Assembly: GCA_017860455.1 (NCBI GenBank)
Contig: JAGDMF010000025.1
Coordinates: 1-35,784, forward strand
Length of the DNA: 35,784 nucleotides
Origin: Bacteroidota bacterium
GTDB lineage: Bacteria > Bacteroidota > Bacteroidia > Bacteroidales > WCHB1-69
Direction: 5' to 3'
The notes beneath the pieces are model-generated. The model did not search any database and was not told the origin of the DNA. It saw nothing but the letters and a program-made list of their open reading frames with translations. Both the position numbers and the translations under genes were made by a program. Shown here in pieces: positions 25,583 through 33,387 of this stretch. Within the stretch, counting starts at the first letter, position 1, and each line of letters begins with the position of its first letter.

Positions 25583-26149
25583 ATGGAAAACAATTCCGAA
25601 ATTACAATCCAAACCCTTCAAAGCCAAATCGAAAAGTTGGAAAAGAAGGTGACAAAGTTAGAAAAAAACAGAAAAGATCAACTATCCATGGCTATCGTGT
25701 CTGGTGATATGGATAAAATTCTGGCAGCGATGATCATCTCTTTGGCTGCTGCTGCTATGGATACAAAAGTGAAACTATTCTTCTCTTTCTGGGCACTGTC
25801 TGCGTTGCGTGATCCTAAAAAACATCCAAAAGGGAAAGACTTCATTTCCAAAATGTTTGGCATGATGCTTCCTTCCGGAAAGGATAAATTGAAACTATCC
25901 AATATGAACATGGCCGGAATGGGACCGATGATGATCAAGATATTGATGAAGAAGAAAAATGTTCTTTCTCTAGGAGAAATGTTCGAACAAGCGGGTCAAT
26001 TGGGTATCGAAATCACCATTTGTGAAATGTCTATGGACCTTATGGGATTCAAAAAAGAGGAATTTATCGATTATCCTCATCTTCGTTACGCCGGTGCTGC
26101 TACATTCGTGGCTGATGCAGGCGAAAGCGCATTCCAGTTATTTATTTAG
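25583..26149 (+). CDS. DsrE2-like (DsrE/DsrF/DrsH-family) protein
   Basis: 188 residues. An N-terminal coiled coil (about 8-33, heptad leucines and lysines) precedes a DsrE-family domain. SMAIVSGDMDKILAAMIISLAAAA (spanning about 35-58) and LFFSFWALSALRD (65-77) match the conserved start of DsrE2, and the candidate persulfide-carrying Cys147 lies in ITICEMSMDLMG. The hydrophobic first helix suggests membrane contact, as proposed for DsrE2. It is the first gene of the block, 32 bp before tusA. In sulfur oxidisers and related bacteria DsrE2 and TusA pass sulfane sulfur between proteins. That sulfur relay role is inferred from family and neighbour. Confidence 0.85.
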   Translation: MENNSEITIQTLQSQIEKLEKKVTKLEKNRKDQLSMAIVSGDMDKILAAMIISLAAAAMDTKVKLFFSFWALSALRDPKKHPKGKDFISKMFGMMLPSGKDKLKLSNMNMAGMGPMMIKILMKKKNVLSLGEMFEQAGQLGIEITICEMSMDLMGFKKEEFIDYPHLRYAGAATFVADAGESAFQLFI

Positions 26150-26181
26150 TATTTATTATTCATCATTAAAAATATATCGTT

Positions 26182-26433
26182 ATGACAACCGAAGAATTAA
26201 AAAATGTAAAATCCAATTTAGTCGTTGATGCTCGTGGAACCGCTTGTCCAGGACCACTTTTGGCTGCTAAAAAAGCGATCGCTGATATAGAATCAGGCGA
26301 AATTATGGAGATCCTTTCTGCTGACGAAGGTACCAAAAATGATATTCCACGCTGGTGCGAAAAAGTGGGGCACGAATATTTAGGATGCTTCGATGAAGAT
26401 AGTTTCAGCCGTCTTTTCTTAGTAAAAGAGTAA
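26182..26433 (+). CDS. tusA: TusA-family sulfur carrier protein
   Basis: 83 residues, the normal TusA size. The hallmark CPGP is at residues 22-25 (Cys22 carries the persulfide) after the usual DARGTA strand, and the two-strand, helix, strand pattern is intact. Two extra cysteines (in RWCEKVG and LGCFDED) lie in the C-terminal half. Its location between a DsrE2-like gene and an Hdr/Qmo-like cluster, not beside a tRNA-thiolation gene, points to a role in dissimilatory or energy-linked sulfur transfer. A strong hairpin follows it. Confidence 0.93.
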   Translation: MTTEELKNVKSNLVVDARGTACPGPLLAAKKAIADIESGEIMEILSADEGTKNDIPRWCEKVGHEYLGCFDEDSFSRLFLVKE

Positions 26434-26447
26434 GCATGATCAAATCG

Positions 26448-26476
26448 GGATTCAGATCTTTTCATGATCTGAATCC
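26448..26476 (+). terminator. Hairpin between tusA and the mvhD-like gene
   Basis: GGATTCAGATC (26448-26458) pairs perfectly with GATCTGAATCC (26466-26476) around a 7-nt loop, then TATTTTATT. It is likely a partial terminator or mRNA-processing signal that gives more dsrE2-tusA than downstream message. Confidence 0.7.
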
Positions 26477-26500
26477 TATTTTATTAAAAATTGATAAATC

Positions 26501-26911
26501 ATGGAACAAAATAAAAAATCACCTAAAATTCTGGTTTTTTCAACGGATAAGATTTCAGATCCGGGGATCGATCAGGCAGGATTGAGAAAGATTCATTACA
26601 ATCCATCTGTTTATGTGATCAGTTTGCCCTGTTCATCAGGAATTAAACCCAAATGGATCTTGCACGCTTTAGAAAACGGTTTTGATGGCGTTTTCATAGC
26701 GGCTGATGGTCATGAATGTTCCTTCAGTTCGAGATGTGCAGATCACACTAATACAATTGTGGAGACTTCTCAGGTCCTTATGAAAGAGCGGAATATCAAT
26801 CCGAAAAGGATCAGAATGGCTGCATTGTGTTCTGTTTGCGCTGAACCTTTTGCCAATCACATGGAAAACTTTTCCAAAATTCTAATGGGTCTGGAAGAAA
26901 TACCAGCCTAA
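26501..26911 (+). CDS. MvhD-like iron-sulfur electron-transfer subunit
   Basis: 136 residues, the size of standalone MvhD (methyl-viologen-reducing hydrogenase delta subunit). The fold blocks match: YVISLPCSSGIKPKWILHAL (C44), GFDGVFIAADGHECSFSSRC (C73, C79), and a C-terminal MAALCSVCAEPF (C110, C113). In Hdr complexes MvhD carries a [2Fe-2S] cluster and links HdrA to a hydrogenase or other donor. Here the N-terminal Cys-x-x-Cys that MvhD usually has is replaced (FSTDKISDPGIDQAG), so cluster binding may be altered. It begins 67 bp after tusA and is followed 43 bp later by the HdrA fusion gene. No hydrogenase genes are present. Confidence 0.75.
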   Translation: MEQNKKSPKILVFSTDKISDPGIDQAGLRKIHYNPSVYVISLPCSSGIKPKWILHALENGFDGVFIAADGHECSFSSRCADHTNTIVETSQVLMKERNINPKRIRMAALCSVCAEPFANHMENFSKILMGLEEIPA

Positions 26912-26954
26912 ACAATATTTAAAGATCTATTGTCGATTTTACAAAATCAAAGAT

Positions 26955-29747
26955 ATGACAGAAAACAAAATTCAAACGGAATCCACTTCAGAAAATAACA
27001 AAACTTATGATAGTTTGGTTATTGGGGGTGGTATTGCCGGACAAGAAGCTGCTTTAAGCCTTGCAGATATGGGCTATCAGGTTCTTCTAGTGGATAAAGC
27101 ATTATCTATTGGAGGAAAAATGATCCAGTTGAGCAAGGTGTTCCCCACTTTAGACTGTGCTGCATGTATCACGACTCCCAAAATGTCGGAAACTGCACGT
27201 CATCCGAACATCACTTTGATGTTAAACAGTGACATTGAAGCGGTTCAGAAAAATGGGGACCAATTTTCAGTTGAAATCAACAAGAAAGCACGATATGTGA
27301 TCGCAGAAGATTGCACAGGGTGTGCTCATTGTGAAGCGGTTTGTCCGGAAATCAGAAAAGACGAATATAACGCGAATTTAGCAGGACGGAAAGTGGCCTA
27401 TATCCCTTTCAATCTTGCAAATCCAAGGATTGCCAATATTGACAGACAGTGTCATTCGGCACCTTGTATCAATGAATGTCCAGGGGGAGTCAAACCATAT
27501 GGATATATCACATTAGTACGAAACGGACAGTATGAAGAAGCCATGAAACTTCATCTTGAAGATATTCCGTTTCCCGGTAGTTTGGGAAGAGCATGTTATG
27601 CACCTTGTCAAAATGCCTGCACACGTTCCAGTGTGGATGCTTCTGTAGATATCAGGAAAACAAAACGTTACTTTGCAGATTGGTATTACGAAAAATATCC
27701 GGAACCACCAGCTGTAGAAATTAAAAACAAAACCGGAAAGAGGATAGCCGTTATCGGCTCAGGACCTGCAGGAATCACTGCTGCGTACCACCTCGCACTT
27801 AAAGGTCATACTGTGAAGATCTTTGAAGCTGCACCGGGTGCCGGCGGGATGCTTCGTTTAGCCCTTCCGGAATATCGCGCCCCTAAAGATGTGGTGGATC
27901 GCGATTTAAAAAATATAACCGTTCTTGGTGTTGAGATCGAAGTGAACCGGAAAATCACCGATTTGCAACAGCTCAAAAACGATAACTTCGACGCCATTTT
28001 CATCTCTGTGGGTACTCACGATGCAGTGAAATCAAACACCCAAGGGTCAGATTTGAAAGGGATCGTTGATTGTTTACATTTCCTTCGGGAAGCAAATATC
28101 GGAGTTAAAGAGAACCTCATTGGAAAAAAAGTGATGGTGATTGGCGGGGGAAACACTGCCATTGATGCAGCACGCACCTCTCTAAGATTAGGTGCAGAAA
28201 AAGTGACTGTAGTCTATAGAAGAAGTCGGGAAGAGATGCCCTGCTTTGCTCCTGAAATCCATGAAGCAGAAGAGGAAGGCGTTGAAATCTCTATCCTTAG
28301 AAATCCTGTTGAATATCTAGGAGAAAATGGGGTGATCACTCATGTAAAACTGGTCAAAATGGAATTGGGAGCACCTGATGCAAGTGGCAGACGTGCCCCT
28401 CAACCTGTTAAAGGATCAGAATATATCGAATCTGTTGATTATGTAATAGAAGCGATCGGTTTAAAACCATCCACCTCCCCTTTCAAAGATCAGGTGGAAT
28501 TAAACAAAAACGGAACCATCAAGGTGGATCAAAAAACATTGCAAACCTCTGTTTCCTACATTTTTGCAGGTGGAGACTCTGTAACAGGTGCCACAACACT
28601 CATCGAAGCTGCCGGTCAGGGTAAAAAAGCAGCTTTTTACATGGATAAGTTCTTGAGAGATTTGAACATGTACGATTTTGAAGATGGCGACAAACTTCCT
28701 GCTGTAGACAAAGAACCGATCATCAACAGACGACACATGCTTCTTCCTCAGGTTGAACCCAACATGAAACCACTGGCAGAAAGAGCCAGATCATGGGGAG
28801 AAGTGGAACAAACCTATACCGAAGAACAAGTAAAAGAGGCCACTGCGAGATGCTTAGATTGCAGTAATTGCCGCGAATGTCACCAATGTGTATCCGCTTG
28901 TCCTTCTAATGCGATTGATTTTACTCAAAAAGATGAAAATATAAAAACGGTAGCTAAATCGGTTGTGATAACGACTGGCTATAAGCTATTTCCACCATCC
29001 GGAAAGCCCAACTATGGATATAATCAATTTCCGAATGTGATCGATTCCATGCAAATGGATCGTTTGATTGCTCCTACCAGACCTTATAACAACATTTTAC
29101 GTCCCGGAGATGGCAAGGTTCCCGATAATATTGCCTACATTTTGTGTACCGGATCCCGTGATTCTGCGATTGAAAACAGCGGTTGCGGCTCCGATTGTGA
29201 AAACAACCCGATCTGTTCTCAAATTTGCTGTATGTATTCCGTAAAACAAGCTCAATTGTTAATGGGAGCATTACCTTTAGCTGATATCACAATTTATTAC
29301 ATGGATATCAGAGCGTTCGGCAAAGGGTATGAAGAGTTCTTTATGCAATCCAAAGCGATGGGCGTCAACTTTGTAAAAGGTAAAGTAGCCAAAATCAGGG
29401 AAAATGAAAACGGTTCCGGCGATCTTATTTTACGATATGAAGATACACTTAAAGGGATTGTCAAAGAAGCCAAACACGATTTAGTGGTTTTGTCTACCGG
29501 TGTGATTCCAAACAAAGAGGTTCCTCAGATGTTCAAAGGATCGGTATTGGAATTGGATCAATTCAACTTTGTAAAACAGGTTGATGAGCTGATCTGCCCA
29601 TCTAAAACATCCATTGAGGGTGTATTTGTAGCCGGAGCAGCTTCCGGACCAAAAGATATTCCGGACTCTATACTTTCAGCCGGCAGTGCAGCTGCTGAAG
29701 TGGCCGGTTATTTGAATAAGTTTCAAGAAATAAATACAACTTTATAA
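26955..29747 (+). CDS. HdrA-type flavoprotein with a nested GltD-like NAD(P)H oxidoreductase
   Basis: 930 residues in three parts. Residues 18-150 open an HdrA/QmoA-type domain: FAD loop GGGIAGQEAA (24-33), then CTGCAHCEAVCP, a [4Fe-4S] site with C120, C123, C126 and C130. Residues about 155-610 are a complete GltD-type unit: Cys-rich N-domain (CHSAPCINECP from 166, CYAPCQNAC from 214), FAD motif GSGPAG (268-273), NAD(P)H motif GGGNTAIDAA (397-406) and GGDSVTGATTLIEAAG. From about 615 the HdrA part resumes: CLDCSNCRECHQC cluster region (633-650), CTGSRD (731), the GCGSDC to CC Cys group (743-759) and the flavin closing block FVAGAASGPKDIPDS. So a GltD-like module sits inside HdrA. It could pass electrons from NAD(P)H to the HdrA flavin, possibly by bifurcation. 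Spacing to the next gene is 11 bp. Confidence 0.85.
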   Translation: MTENKIQTESTSENNKTYDSLVIGGGIAGQEAALSLADMGYQVLLVDKALSIGGKMIQLSKVFPTLDCAACITTPKMSETARHPNITLMLNSDIEAVQKNGDQFSVEINKKARYVIAEDCTGCAHCEAVCPEIRKDEYNANLAGRKVAYIPFNLANPRIANIDRQCHSAPCINECPGGVKPYGYITLVRNGQYEEAMKLHLEDIPFPGSLGRACYAPCQNACTRSSVDASVDIRKTKRYFADWYYEKYPEPPAVEIKNKTGKRIAVIGSGPAGITAAYHLALKGHTVKIFEAAPGAGGMLRLALPEYRAPKDVVDRDLKNITVLGVEIEVNRKITDLQQLKNDNFDAIFISVGTHDAVKSNTQGSDLKGIVDCLHFLREANIGVKENLIGKKVMVIGGGNTAIDAARTSLRLGAEKVTVVYRRSREEMPCFAPEIHEAEEEGVEISILRNPVEYLGENGVITHVKLVKMELGAPDASGRRAPQPVKGSEYIESVDYVIEAIGLKPSTSPFKDQVELNKNGTIKVDQKTLQTSVSYIFAGGDSVTGATTLIEAAGQGKKAAFYMDKFLRDLNMYDFEDGDKLPAVDKEPIINRRHMLLPQVEPNMKPLAERARSWGEVEQTYTEEQVKEATARCLDCSNCRECHQCVSACPSNAIDFTQKDENIKTVAKSVVITTGYKLFPPSGKPNYGYNQFPNVIDSMQMDRLIAPTRPYNNILRPGDGKVPDNIAYILCTGSRDSAIENSGCGSDCENNPICSQICCMYSVKQAQLLMGALPLADITIYYMDIRAFGKGYEEFFMQSKAMGVNFVKGKVAKIRENENGSGDLILRYEDTLKGIVKEAKHDLVVLSTGVIPNKEVPQMFKGSVLELDQFNFVKQVDELICPSKTSIEGVFVAGAASGPKDIPDSILSAGSAAAEVAGYLNKFQEINTTL

Positions 29748-29758
29748 AACTCCTGGTT

Positions 29759-31957
29759 ATGAAAGAAAAAATAGGTGTATATATTTGCCATTGCGGCGGT
29801 AATATTTCCGATTACGTAAAGGTGGAAGAGTTGAGCAAAATGTTTCATGAAGAGGATAACGTCGTGGTTTCCAAAGATGTTATGTTCGCATGTGCCGACT
29901 CTAACCAAAAAGAGATGATTCAGGATATTCAGGAGTTTGGATTGGATTCTATTGTGGTTTGTTCCTGTTCTCCGAAATTACATTTGCACACTTTCAAAAA
30001 TGTAGCTGAAAGAGCCGGATTAAACCCTTCCAACTACGTTCAGGTGAATATCAGAGAGCAATGCTCCTGGGCACATAGTGATCAACCTCATGAAGCCACT
30101 GTAAAAGCAGCAGGATTGATCCGTGCAGGTATCAACAGGGTTTCATACTCTGAATCCTTGGAACCCATCGATATTTCAGTAAAAAACACTGCATTGGTTT
30201 TGGGTGCCGGTGTTGCCGGAATGAAAGCTGCTATTGACTTGGCACGTTCCGGAACTGAAGTGTTTATCATCGAAAAAGATTATTTTGTTGGTGGCAGAGT
30301 GGCTCAAAAAGAGACCCTTTTCCCTACAGAAACGAATGCAAAACAATTGGTTACTTCTCTCTATCAGGAGATGAAAAAATACAATAACATTTCCCTTTTT
30401 GCAGGTGCCTCTATAGAAAAAGTTTCCGGAAGTTTAGGAAATTTCAACATTGATGTAAAAGTGAAACCTCGTTATCTAAGCCCAAATGCCAATCCACAAA
30501 TGGTAAAACAAGCGATGGATGAATGTACTGTGACTTCTGCAGATCCTTTTAATTTTGGATTCAAATCCAGAAAAGCTATTTATAAAAATTATCCTGATGC
30601 ATGGCCTGATGTGCCGGTTGTTATTCCGGAATTACTTGAAAATGAGATCGATTATAAAGAGAAATTCAAAACCATTTTTAATTTCAACGAACCGGAACAA
30701 ATCCTTTCATTGGTAGCAGGTTCGGTATTGGTTACTACAGGTTTCAATCACTACGAACCCAAAGAGGGGGAATATGGGTATAAAACAATCGATAATGTGA
30801 TCACGCTTCCTGAACTGAACACTTTGATGGAACTCAATCCTAAACAATTGGTTTACAACAACAAACAAGTAAAAAGTGTTGCATTTATCTATTGTGTAGG
30901 AAGTCGTCAGACGAAAGGGGATAATAAATATTGTTCTAGACAATGTTGTACTTCTACAATACATACTTCTTTACAACTTAAAGAAAAATATAAAGATATT
31001 CAAACCTATCATTTATATCGGGATATCAGAACCTACGGAAAACAGGAATTGATGTATGAAGCTTCCTCCAAACAAGGGGATCTTTACTTCAAATATGAAG
31101 AGAAAGAGATGCCTGTAGTTGAAAAAGTGGACAATAGTACAATTGTGAAAGTTAAAGATTATCTGACTGCAAAAATGCCTTTGGAAATTGAAGCTGATCT
31201 TGTTGTTTTGGTTACCGGTATGGTTCCCCGTGAAGATTCCGCTCAGATTTCAGAATTCTTGAAAATACCAATGGGTAGTGACCGCTTTTTCAATGAGATT
31301 CACCCCAAATTAAAACCGGTAGAAACCGTTATTAAAGGTGTTTATATTGGAGGAGCTTGTCAGGGACCGAAAAATATCAGTGAATCGGTTCAGTCCTCTA
31401 TGTCGGGAGCCTCTAAGATTGTAGCGCTTTTAAAACGGGGAACGGTTTCTGTGGATCCGATCATTGCAAGAGTGGATTCGGATATTTGCACATGGTGTGG
31501 AAAATGTGCCGAAGTATGCGATTATACAGCTATCCGCGAGATTGAAGTGGACGATAAAAGGGTTGCCGGCGTAAACAAGGCGGTTTGTACCGGTTGCGGT
31601 ATCTGTGCGCCTGTTTGTCCTGTTAATGCGATCGAAATTGCACAATATACCGACCATGAAATTGAATCTATGATTGATGGATTTCTTTTCGAAGTTGATA
31701 TCAAAGAGGGTGAAGTTATTCAAAATGATCAACATGAGGAGGATGAATCAACCGGAATGAAAGAGTATCCACAAATCTGGAAAGAGATACTTGCGGGTAT
31801 TCAAGAACGGAACACCATCCCTGAAATTATCCAAAATACCGGTATCAACGGAGATTTGGTTACCTATCATCTGATGACCATGAACAAGTATGGAATCGTA
31901 TCACCCGATGGAATGGATGCGAAAGAGGAGTATTACTATTATAAAGTTAAAAACTAA
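29759..31957 (+). CDS. Second HdrA/QmoB-like flavoprotein with two [4Fe-4S] motifs and winged-helix-like tail
   Basis: 732 residues. The N-terminal domain (1-140, GVYICHCGGNIS with C10 and C12, VVCSCSPKLH) is the HdrA N-terminal iron-sulfur region. FAD binding GAGVAGMKAA is at 149-158, followed by YCVGSR (379) and the KYCSRQCC group (about 391-397). FVGGR and GVYIGGACQGPKNISESV close the flavoprotein core. Two [4Fe-4S] motifs follow at 577-587 (CTWCGKCAEVC) and 610-621 (CTGCGICAPVCP). Residues about 668-732 read as a winged helix: IWKEILAGIQE, TIPEIIQNTG, DLVTYHLMTMNKYGIV, then a basic beta wing. QmoB proteins usually end in an MvhD domain; here MvhD is encoded separately. 11 bp after the HdrA/GltD gene, 12 bp before the membrane subunit gene. 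Confidence 0.85.
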   Translation: MKEKIGVYICHCGGNISDYVKVEELSKMFHEEDNVVVSKDVMFACADSNQKEMIQDIQEFGLDSIVVCSCSPKLHLHTFKNVAERAGLNPSNYVQVNIREQCSWAHSDQPHEATVKAAGLIRAGINRVSYSESLEPIDISVKNTALVLGAGVAGMKAAIDLARSGTEVFIIEKDYFVGGRVAQKETLFPTETNAKQLVTSLYQEMKKYNNISLFAGASIEKVSGSLGNFNIDVKVKPRYLSPNANPQMVKQAMDECTVTSADPFNFGFKSRKAIYKNYPDAWPDVPVVIPELLENEIDYKEKFKTIFNFNEPEQILSLVAGSVLVTTGFNHYEPKEGEYGYKTIDNVITLPELNTLMELNPKQLVYNNKQVKSVAFIYCVGSRQTKGDNKYCSRQCCTSTIHTSLQLKEKYKDIQTYHLYRDIRTYGKQELMYEASSKQGDLYFKYEEKEMPVVEKVDNSTIVKVKDYLTAKMPLEIEADLVVLVTGMVPREDSAQISEFLKIPMGSDRFFNEIHPKLKPVETVIKGVYIGGACQGPKNISESVQSSMSGASKIVALLKRGTVSVDPIIARVDSDICTWCGKCAEVCDYTAIREIEVDDKRVAGVNKAVCTGCGICAPVCPVNAIEIAQYTDHEIESMIDGFLFEVDIKEGEVIQNDQHEEDESTGMKEYPQIWKEILAGIQERNTIPEIIQNTGINGDLVTYHLMTMNKYGIVSPDGMDAKEEYYYYKVKN

Positions 31958-31969
31958 AAAACCGGAAAA

Positions 31970-33019
31970 ATGGCTAAAGTAAATCCAAAATTTGCGGAAG
32001 AACTAAAAAAATATGGTTCGTACGATTTTTATGCATGTTTCAACTGCGGAAATTGTACGGCTACCTGCTCCTTGTCAACTCAAGAGAGCTCATTTCCTAG
32101 AGAAATGATTAGATACACCACCTTAGGTCTGGAAGATGAAATTAAAGCATCTCTAAAACCATGGGAGTGTTATTATTGCGGTCAATGTAGTACAGAGTGC
32201 CCCAGAAATGCAAGTCCGGGCGAACTGATGATGTCTCTAAGGAGATATCTGACTGCAGCTTATGACTGGACTGGTCTTTCAGGTATTCTTTATAAATCAC
32301 TACCCATAACCATTATTGCATTTGTATTGATTTTCCTAGGGGTAATCGCTTTTGCTTTCTCCGTTCAATTTGATTTGGAACGGATGTTACATGTGGGACA
32401 CTTATTTGAAGCGATTGCCATAGGAACGATCGGTGTGGTGATTTTGTTACCCAACGTTGCCAGAATGTGGTACTTTACGATTCTGAAACCCAAAGCCAAA
32501 GTGCCATTTTTGAAGTATGTCAAGTCATTGGGGGAACTTTTTATTCACATGTTTACTCAAAAGAGAGCCTTAGGGTGTGATGACAATCAACTTCGATGGT
32601 TCGAGCACTTCATCCTTGTAATAGGGTATCTCTCTTTGCTATTCACGACCGTTGTACTTAACTGGTTTGGAACAGATTCGCTATTTATAATCATTTTAGG
32701 ATATGTGATGAGTGCCATTGTTTTTGTAGTCACAATAGACTTCATTCGTCGCAGAAGAGCGAAAAAAGAGGAGATGACGAAACATTCCCAACCATCAGAT
32801 ATTCTATTTGTTGCCTGGTTATTCTGGATGGGATTCAGTGCCTTTTTAGTTCGTCTTTTTATAGATTTAGATATTTTGGACACCAATAAATGGCTTTACA
32901 TTTTTCACCTCACAGTGCTTGCTCAGTGGGCATTAGTGATTGTTCCATTCGGAAAATGGAGTCACTTTTTGTACCGTTCGTTTGCGATGTACTTTGCAAG
33001 GCTAAAGGCGAAGGGCTAA
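31970..33019 (+). CDS. qmoC: QmoC-like membrane subunit (HdrC plus HdrE-type cytochrome b)
   Basis: 349 residues. The soluble N-terminus is HdrC-like, with two [4Fe-4S] motifs: C23, C26, C29, C33 (CFNCGNCTATC) and C67, C70, C73, C77 (CYYCGQCSTECP). From about residue 105 there are about six hydrophobic segments with histidines (HVGHLFEAIA, WFEHFILVIG, FHLTVLAQW, GKWSHFLY) suitable for heme b and quinone binding. This is the domain order of QmoC, which links quinone to HdrA-type proteins. It ends the cluster 12 bp after the second HdrA. No HdrB-type CCG domain is present, and neither apr nor sat is nearby. The last codons run into a repeat-like sequence (ARLKAKG), so the extreme C-terminus may be recent. 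Confidence 0.85.
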   Translation: MAKVNPKFAEELKKYGSYDFYACFNCGNCTATCSLSTQESSFPREMIRYTTLGLEDEIKASLKPWECYYCGQCSTECPRNASPGELMMSLRRYLTAAYDWTGLSGILYKSLPITIIAFVLIFLGVIAFAFSVQFDLERMLHVGHLFEAIAIGTIGVVILLPNVARMWYFTILKPKAKVPFLKYVKSLGELFIHMFTQKRALGCDDNQLRWFEHFILVIGYLSLLFTTVVLNWFGTDSLFIIILGYVMSAIVFVVTIDFIRRRRAKKEEMTKHSQPSDILFVAWLFWMGFSAFLVRLFIDLDILDTNKWLYIFHLTVLAQWALVIVPFGKWSHFLYRSFAMYFARLKAKG

Positions 33020-33020
33020 A

Positions 33021-33076
33021 GGCTAATAAGCTAATGAGCTAATAAGCTAATATGCTAATGAGCTAATAAGCTAATG
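33021..33076. repeat. Octamer array (AGCTAATA-type)
   Basis: Seven 8-bp units (GGCTAATA, AGCTAATG, AGCTAATA and variants) begin two bases after the qmoC-like stop codon. Confidence 0.9.
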
Positions 33077-33116
33077 GATTTAAATGAATTTAAATAAATA
33101 ATTGTATTTTACAATT

Positions 33117-33146
33117 AATTGCCCTGTACTTTAGTGCAGGGCAATT
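33117..33146. terminator. Hairpin related to the 59-bp repeats
   Basis: AATTGCCCTG and CAGGGCAATT are perfect arms around a TACTTTAGTG centre. Its core CTGTACTTTAGTGCAG matches the minus-strand core of the hairpins at 7738-7879 (CTGTGCTTTAGCGCAG) except for two compensatory positions. It may end the Hdr/Qmo-like transcript, but no T tract follows. Confidence 0.6.
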
Positions 33147-33157
33147 GGTATAAAATG

Positions 33158-33290
33158 AATTAAACACAGAGTTTCACAGAGTTTTAAAATGAGTTTCACA
33201 GAGTTAATGTGTACTATTTTTTACATTTCACAACACTGTGGAACATCGTTTTACACTGTGGTACACTGTGATCATTTCTAAAAAAAATGT
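33158..33290. repeat. CACAGAG/CACTGTG repeat block, copy 1
   Basis: Sequences of the type CACAGAGTTTCACAGAG recur here, at 34006-34060 and at 34644-34790. The end CACTGTGATCATTTCTAA is shared exactly with copy 3. This block fills most of the gap before the next gene; the remainder has no supported feature apart from the -7 box at 33350-33357. Confidence 0.7.
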
Positions 33291-33349
33291 AAATGATTAA
33301 AATATGATTTGAACCCTATTCGCACATTCGCGGCTAAATAAATTATTTG

Positions 33350-33357
33350 TAAATTTG
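33350..33357 (+). promoter_or_regulatory. -7 box TAAATTTG
   Basis: Matches TAnnTTTG, 30 bases before ATG 33388. Confidence 0.5.
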
Positions 33358-33387
33358 CATTATTGAAATCAATAATATCATAAATTT

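Noticed and set aside
25583-33019. Standard sulfur-oxidising sHdr operon
   Set aside because: No HdrB, HdrC2 or lipoate-binding protein gene is present, and the membrane subunit is QmoC-like.
25583-33019. Ordinary sulfate-reduction QmoABC operon
   Set aside because: aprBA and sat are absent from the window, MvhD is separate, and HdrA carries a GltD insertion; QmoC-like identity is retained only for the membrane subunit.
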